From Actinomycetospora sp. (GTDB lineage: Bacteria; Actinomycetota; Actinomycetes; Mycobacteriales; Pseudonocardiaceae), in contig JAICLN010000156.1 in the NCBI GenBank assembly GCA_025925615.1, positions 1-9,165 of the forward strand: 9,165 nt of DNA. Direction: 5' to 3'. Both the position numbers and the translations under genes were made by a program. The notes beneath the pieces are model-generated. The model had not been told where the DNA came from and searched no databases. It was given only the letters and a program-made list of their open reading frames with translations. Positions 6,402 through 9,165 of this stretch are shown in pieces; within the stretch, counting starts at the first letter, position 1; every line of letters starts with the position of its first letter.

Positions 6402-7229
6402 TCACCGCGAGCCCGCGGCCACCATCGTCGCGGTGATGGGCTCGAGCGCGGTGACCAGCTCGTCGAGCTCGGCCGGGGAGAGGGCGTCGTACGGCGGGGC
6501 GGCGAGCTCGTCGGTCAGGGCCTCGATGCGCTCCTTGGTCGCGCGGCCGGCGTCGGTGAACCGGCCGTCGGCGTCGACGAGCCCGCGCTCGCGCAGGCCG
6601 GCCATGACCGCGGCCAGCCGCTTCTTCGGCAGGTGGTGGACGCGCCCGAACGACTCCGGTGGGTCGATGCCCATCTCCACCGCGGACAGGATGTGGGCCT
6701 CCGTGCCCCCGATGCCCGCGCCGAGCAGGGCGGCGATGTGCCCGTCCCCGCGGTGCTCGCGCAGCATGTTCGCGGCGTGCCACAGCCGGGTGACCGGGTC
6801 GCTCGGGACCGGCATGGCGCGCAGGCCGGCGAACATCACCCGACCGTTCGTGGGCGCCCTCCTCGCGGCCTCGTGAGCCAGATCCGCCGCGCGCACCACG
6901 CCCGACGAGGTGGCCATCTCCTCGCCGAGGATGCGCCGGACGGAGGCTGCGCTGCCCCGCTCCCGGGCGGCGAAGGACGCTTCGGGCGGGGCCGTCTCCC
7001 ACGCGCCCGGGATGTGCCGCGCGGCCTCCCCCTCGGCGAAGCTGTAGAAGGCCGCGTGCACGACCTCCGCCGGCACCCGCCCCAGCGGTGCCGCGCGGCT
7101 GGCGAAGTAGCCGTCCCAGTAGGTGCGGTGGCCGAGCGCGGCCAGCTCCTCGTTGCTCTCGTCGGCGAAGTAGGTGACCAGGCAGATCGGCTCGAGGAGC
7201 TCGAACATCCGGCGGGCGGTGGTGGACAT
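6402..7229 (-). CDS. SCO6745-family protein of unknown function, with winged-helix-like C-terminal half
   Basis: The 275-aa protein resembles the actinobacterial SCO6745 family: N-terminal ARRMFELLEPICLVTYFADE, then WDGYFASRAAPLG and FYSFAEGEAARHIPGAW, a middle DPVTRLWHAANMLREHRGD, and GIGGTEAHIL. The C-terminal half contains LPKKRLAAVMAGLRERGLVDADGRFTDAG, which reads like a MarR-type winged helix (helix, recognition helix, wing), followed by a helical tail. No catalytic motif or signal peptide is seen. The ATG at 7229 is preceded by a good GGGAG about seven bases upstream and fits the family N-terminus; the longer reading from 7295 has no homology-like content. Function is unknown; a DNA- or ligand-binding role is only suggested by the wing-like segment. 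It faces the LysR gene and follows a broken regulator gene, so no operon partner is evident. Confidence 0.8.
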   Translation of the reverse strand: MSTTARRMFELLEPICLVTYFADESNEELAALGHRTYWDGYFASRAAPLGRVPAEVVHAAFYSFAEGEAARHIPGAWETAPPEASFAARERGSAASVRRILGEEMATSSGVVRAADLAHEAARRAPTNGRVMFAGLRAMPVPSDPVTRLWHAANMLREHRGDGHIAALLGAGIGGTEAHILSAVEMGIDPPESFGRVHHLPKKRLAAVMAGLRERGLVDADGRFTDAGRATKERIEALTDELAAPPYDALSPAELDELVTALEPITATMVAAGSR

Positions 7230-7252
7230 GGCGTCTCCCTCGGTGTGGACCT

Positions 7253-7851
7253 TCACCCCGCCAACGAACCGCGCCCCGCCGTTTCGACACCGCACCTCGA
7301 CGATCCCGCGAGCAACAGTGGCGCGATGCGGCCGAGGCCGGCCGCGAGCTCGGCGGAGTCTCCAGCGGGGGCACCCGCCACACCTGCTCGCCCTCCACCC
7401 CGAGCGGCTCGCGGCTGGTCGCGAGCACCCGGACGTCCGAGGCGACCCGCAGTAGCCCGTCGACGGCCGTGGCGACCTCGGACAACAGGTGCTCGCAGTT
7501 GTCGAGCACCACCAGGGCCCGTGCCTCGGCCAGGTAGGGCGCCAGGTCGCCCGCCGGGACGGGCACCGCCATCGCGCGGGCCACCGCCGGGACCACGGCG
7601 TTCTCGGCCGCCAGCTCGACCCACCACACCCCGTCGGGACCGATCTCCGGGCTCCCCGCCGCGATCCGCCAGGCGAGCCGGGTCTTCCCGGAGCCGCCCG
7701 GCCCGCACAGGGCCAGGAGCCGCGTGCCCGCCGTCAGCCGGACCCCGCGTCGGACGTGCTGGCCGCGGCCGACGAAGGAGCTCAGCTCGGCGGCCAGGTT
7801 GCTCGGGACGCCGAGACGCTGGTGCACGCCCGGCCGATCGTGTCGCGCCAT
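7253..7851 (-). pseudogene. Truncated, frameshifted STAND/LuxR-type ATPase regulator (N-terminal remnant)
   Basis: From an ATG at 7851, with GGAGG five bases upstream, about 164 codons encode the start of a STAND ATPase of the kind found in large LuxR/AfsR-like regulators: NLAAELSSFVGR (18-29), Walker A GPGGSGKT (50-57), WWVELA, Walker B ALVVLDN (112-118), and the sensor-like TSREPLGVEGEQVWRVPPL (145-162). After codon 164 (near 7360) family-like sequence ends and third-position G/C drops. In the frame one base back G/C3 recovers for about 20 codons (DSAELAAGLGRIAPLL), as expected after loss of one base, and that frame stops at 7253. Intact relatives have 700-1000 residues with TPR repeats and a C-terminal LuxR helix-turn-helix; all of that is missing. 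Function is almost certainly lost, though a short ATP-binding polypeptide could still be made. The remnant ends 23 bp before the SCO6745-family start. Confidence 0.7.
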
Positions 7852-7862
7852 CTCCCCCTCCG

Positions 7863-7877
7863 GTGACCCATCGTCAC
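7863..7877. promoter_or_regulatory. Inverted repeat GTGAC-N5-GTCAC upstream of the broken ATPase gene
   Basis: Perfect 5-bp arms lie 11 to 25 bases before the ATG at 7851 and touch its SD. It could be an old operator or a leader hairpin; short dyads like this also arise by chance in GC-rich DNA. Confidence 0.25.
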
Positions 7878-7915
7878 ACCGAGGGCCCCGGGCTCACGAC
7901 CTACTCGACTCGTTG

Positions 7916-7929
7916 GGCCCAGCTGGGCC
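7916..7929 (-). terminator. Possible hairpin terminator after the DUF4386 gene
   Basis: GGCCCAGCTGGGCC is a perfect 14-bp palindrome that can form a 5-bp G/C stem with an AGCT loop, starting 11 bases beyond the DUF4386 stop. There is no U-run after it on the minus strand, so it would be a weak or non-canonical terminator. Confidence 0.25.
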
Positions 7930-7940
7930 GCCCGTTGTGG

Positions 7941-8663
7941 TCAATCCTCGGACCGAGCCGTGATGGCGCAGGGCCGGAATCCCTTCACGATCAGCCAGAG
8001 GCCCAGGGACAGCTCCCACACCGCGATCGGGAGAGCGGCCACGATCGCCCAGACCGAGAGCGCATCGTCGACCCCCACCAGCTCCGCGATCTTCGAGGCG
8101 AGCAGCACGGGGGCGCCGACGAGCCCGAGCAACGGGATCGCCCGCGGTACCAGCCCGGAGCGGTAGAGCAGTGTCCCGAGCAGGATCGCGTTGGCGACGG
8201 GCATGAGGCCCTGCCCGAGCAGGAAGGTCCCGTCGTAGACCGCGACGAGGGCGGCGCCGGCCGGGATCGCGGCGGCGCCGAGCGAGCCGGCGACGTCCTG
8301 GCGCACGGTCACCACCGCCAACAGGGCGACGACCCCGACGACGATCAGGCTCGCTTCCAGGGTGCGCGTGGCGACGAAGCCGAGCGCGAGACCCTCGTTC
8401 TGTCGCCGCACGATCGGGAAGAGCGTGACGGCCGTGCCGATGCAGGCCAGGGCGACGACCAGTTCGAGCAGGCCCCCGACGATCACGCCCGTATCGGGAC
8501 CCGGCCCGACGACGTAGCGGGGGTCGTGGACCGGTCCGTACAGCCCGAGCACGGGGATCGACACGAACGTCAGGACGTAGAACGCACCCGCCGTGAACGA
8601 CGTCCTCCGCCACGGGTCCTTCGGGCGTCGCTCCGGCGCTTCGATCGAGATCGTCGCGGTCAT
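7941..8663 (-). CDS. DUF4386-family integral membrane protein
   Basis: The 240-aa protein has about six hydrophobic segments, at residues roughly 20-42, 58-82, 91-120, 130-162, 172-192 and 200-226, and a short charged N-terminus. Family-like stretches are RRTSFTAGAFYVLTF, PVHDPRYVVG, FPIVRRQNEGLALGFVATR, YDGTFLLGQGL, LLYRSGLVPRAIPLLGL and WELSLGLWLIVKGF. DUF4386 proteins sit in the cytoplasmic membrane and have no established biochemical function. The start ATG at 8663 has an excellent AGGAGG five bases upstream. Transcription is divergent from the XRE-cupin regulator across 123 bp, suggesting that the regulator controls this gene. No residues point to a specific transport or enzyme role. Confidence 0.88.
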   Translation of the reverse strand: MTATISIEAPERRPKDPWRRTSFTAGAFYVLTFVSIPVLGLYGPVHDPRYVVGPGPDTGVIVGGLLELVVALACIGTAVTLFPIVRRQNEGLALGFVATRTLEASLIVVGVVALLAVVTVRQDVAGSLGAAAIPAGAALVAVYDGTFLLGQGLMPVANAILLGTLLYRSGLVPRAIPLLGLVGAPVLLASKIAELVGVDDALSVWAIVAALPIAVWELSLGLWLIVKGFRPCAITARSED

Positions 8664-8786
8664 GTCGGCCTCCTGGAGATCGAGAACGTCTCGCGCCGTA
8701 CTGGGCGCTCGTCCACAGGTTGGGCAGTACAGGTGCGGCGGCCAACGATGGTTGCCGTTCCCGGGAATCCTGGGTGGGATCCGGGC
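8664..8786. promoter_or_regulatory. Divergent promoter region of DUF4386 and XRE-cupin genes with several dyads
   Basis: The 123 bp contain three inverted repeats: CGAGA-ACG-TCTCG (8681-8693), GTACTG paired with CAGTAC 21 bp further on (8698-8703 and 8725-8730), and CAAC-GATG-GTTG (8743-8754). Any could be the operator of the XRE protein; none is a known consensus that I can name. The DUF4386 SD (GGAGG, 8673-8669) lies at the left edge. Confidence 0.45.
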
Positions 8787-9165
8787 ATGGAGGACACACG
8801 GCGCGCCGACGCGGTCGCGGCCGCGCTCGAGGAAGCGGCACCCCGGCTCAAGCGACTCCGCGCGCACCGTGGCGAGACGCTCGCCGATCTCTCGGAACGG
8901 ACCGGCATCTCCAAGAGCACGCTCTCCCGACTCGAGAACGGGCGGCGACGCCCCACCCTGGAACTGCTCCTGGCGCTCTCCTTGGCCTACCGGGTGCCAC
9001 TCGATGATCTCGTCGGCGCGCCGGAGGTCGGCGATCCGCGGATTCGGCTGAAGCCCGGCCAGGTCAAGGGCCGCATCGTCATCCCGCTCACGCTCCACCC
9101 CGGCGGGATGCAGGCCTGGAAGATCGTCGTCCCCGTCACCAAGGTCGATCCCGAGTTGCGGGGCC
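8787..9165 (+). CDS. XRE-family transcriptional regulator with cupin-like C-terminal domain, 3' end beyond window
   Basis: From the ATG at 8787, 126 codons are visible before the window ends. Residues about 21-78 are an XRE helix-turn-helix: LKRLRAHRGETLADLSERTG, the recognition helix ISKSTLSRLENG, then RRRPTLELLLALSLAYRVPLDDLVGA. From about residue 85 the sequence (IRLKPGQVKGRIVIPLTLHP, then GGMQAWKIVVP) matches the beginning of the small beta-barrel cupin domain found in XRE-cupin regulators of about 190 aa. Such proteins usually bind a small ligand in the cupin and control a neighbouring gene; here the divergent DUF4386 membrane protein is the obvious candidate. The SD is modest (GGTGGGA about eight bases upstream). 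The position of the helix-turn-helix relative to the start is normal for the family. Confidence 0.9.
   Translation, partial: MEDTRRADAVAAALEEAAPRLKRLRAHRGETLADLSERTGISKSTLSRLENGRRRPTLELLLALSLAYRVPLDDLVGAPEVGDPRIRLKPGQVKGRIVIPLTLHPGGMQAWKIVVPVTKVDPELRG

Noticed and set aside
6175..7851. A single 558-residue protein made of the ATPase N-terminus and a long tail
   Set aside because: The tail reads through the SCO6745-family gene in the wrong frame and is Arg/Gly-rich; only the first about 164 residues look real.
8664..9098. Extension of the DUF4386 protein upstream to 9098
   Set aside because: It would run antisense through the XRE gene; the ATG at 8663 has a strong SD and fits the family N-terminus.

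Overview
The window is very GC-rich, with strong G/C bias at third codon positions, dense genes, several GTG starts and short overlaps. Together with the protein families present (long actinobacterial arylsulfatase, SCO6745-type protein, XRE-cupin regulator, DUF4386 membrane protein, STAND/LuxR-type ATPase), this points to an actinobacterium, probably a Pseudonocardiales-like or mycobacterium-related soil organism. The taxonomic call is an inference from gene content. I see no tRNA, rRNA, insertion sequence or CRISPR array.

Region 1 (1-6365) looks like a sulfate-ester catabolic locus. A two-gene operon on the minus strand encodes a cyclase-family metal hydrolase (1301-2074) followed by a thiamine-diphosphate enzyme (1-1304, cut by the window edge); the two overlap by GTGA. 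Divergent from it, after a 148-bp shared promoter region, is a 757-aa cysteine-type sulfatase (2223-4496). It meets its maturase, the formylglycine-generating enzyme (4480-5376, minus), tail to tail with a 17-bp overlap. Divergent from the maturase is a LysR-family regulator (5451-6365). Both divergent promoter regions carry a similar dyad, GTTCG-N7-YGAAC with T-N11-A geometry, which suggests that the LysR protein controls all five genes. Neither sulfatase nor maturase has a visible signal peptide, so the chemistry appears cytoplasmic: the maturase activates the sulfatase, the sulfatase releases sulfate, and the hydrolase and ThDP enzyme may process the organic remainder. The substrate cannot be read from the sequence.

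Region 2 (6402-7866) holds an SCO6745-family protein on the minus strand and, upstream of it, the broken N-terminal remnant of a STAND/LuxR-type ATPase regulator. The remnant keeps Walker A and B, then changes frame and stops.

Region 3 (7916-9165) is a divergent pair: a six-helix DUF4386 membrane protein (minus) and an XRE-family regulator with the start of a cupin-like domain (plus, cut by the window end). The 123 bp between them contain several inverted repeats that are operator candidates.
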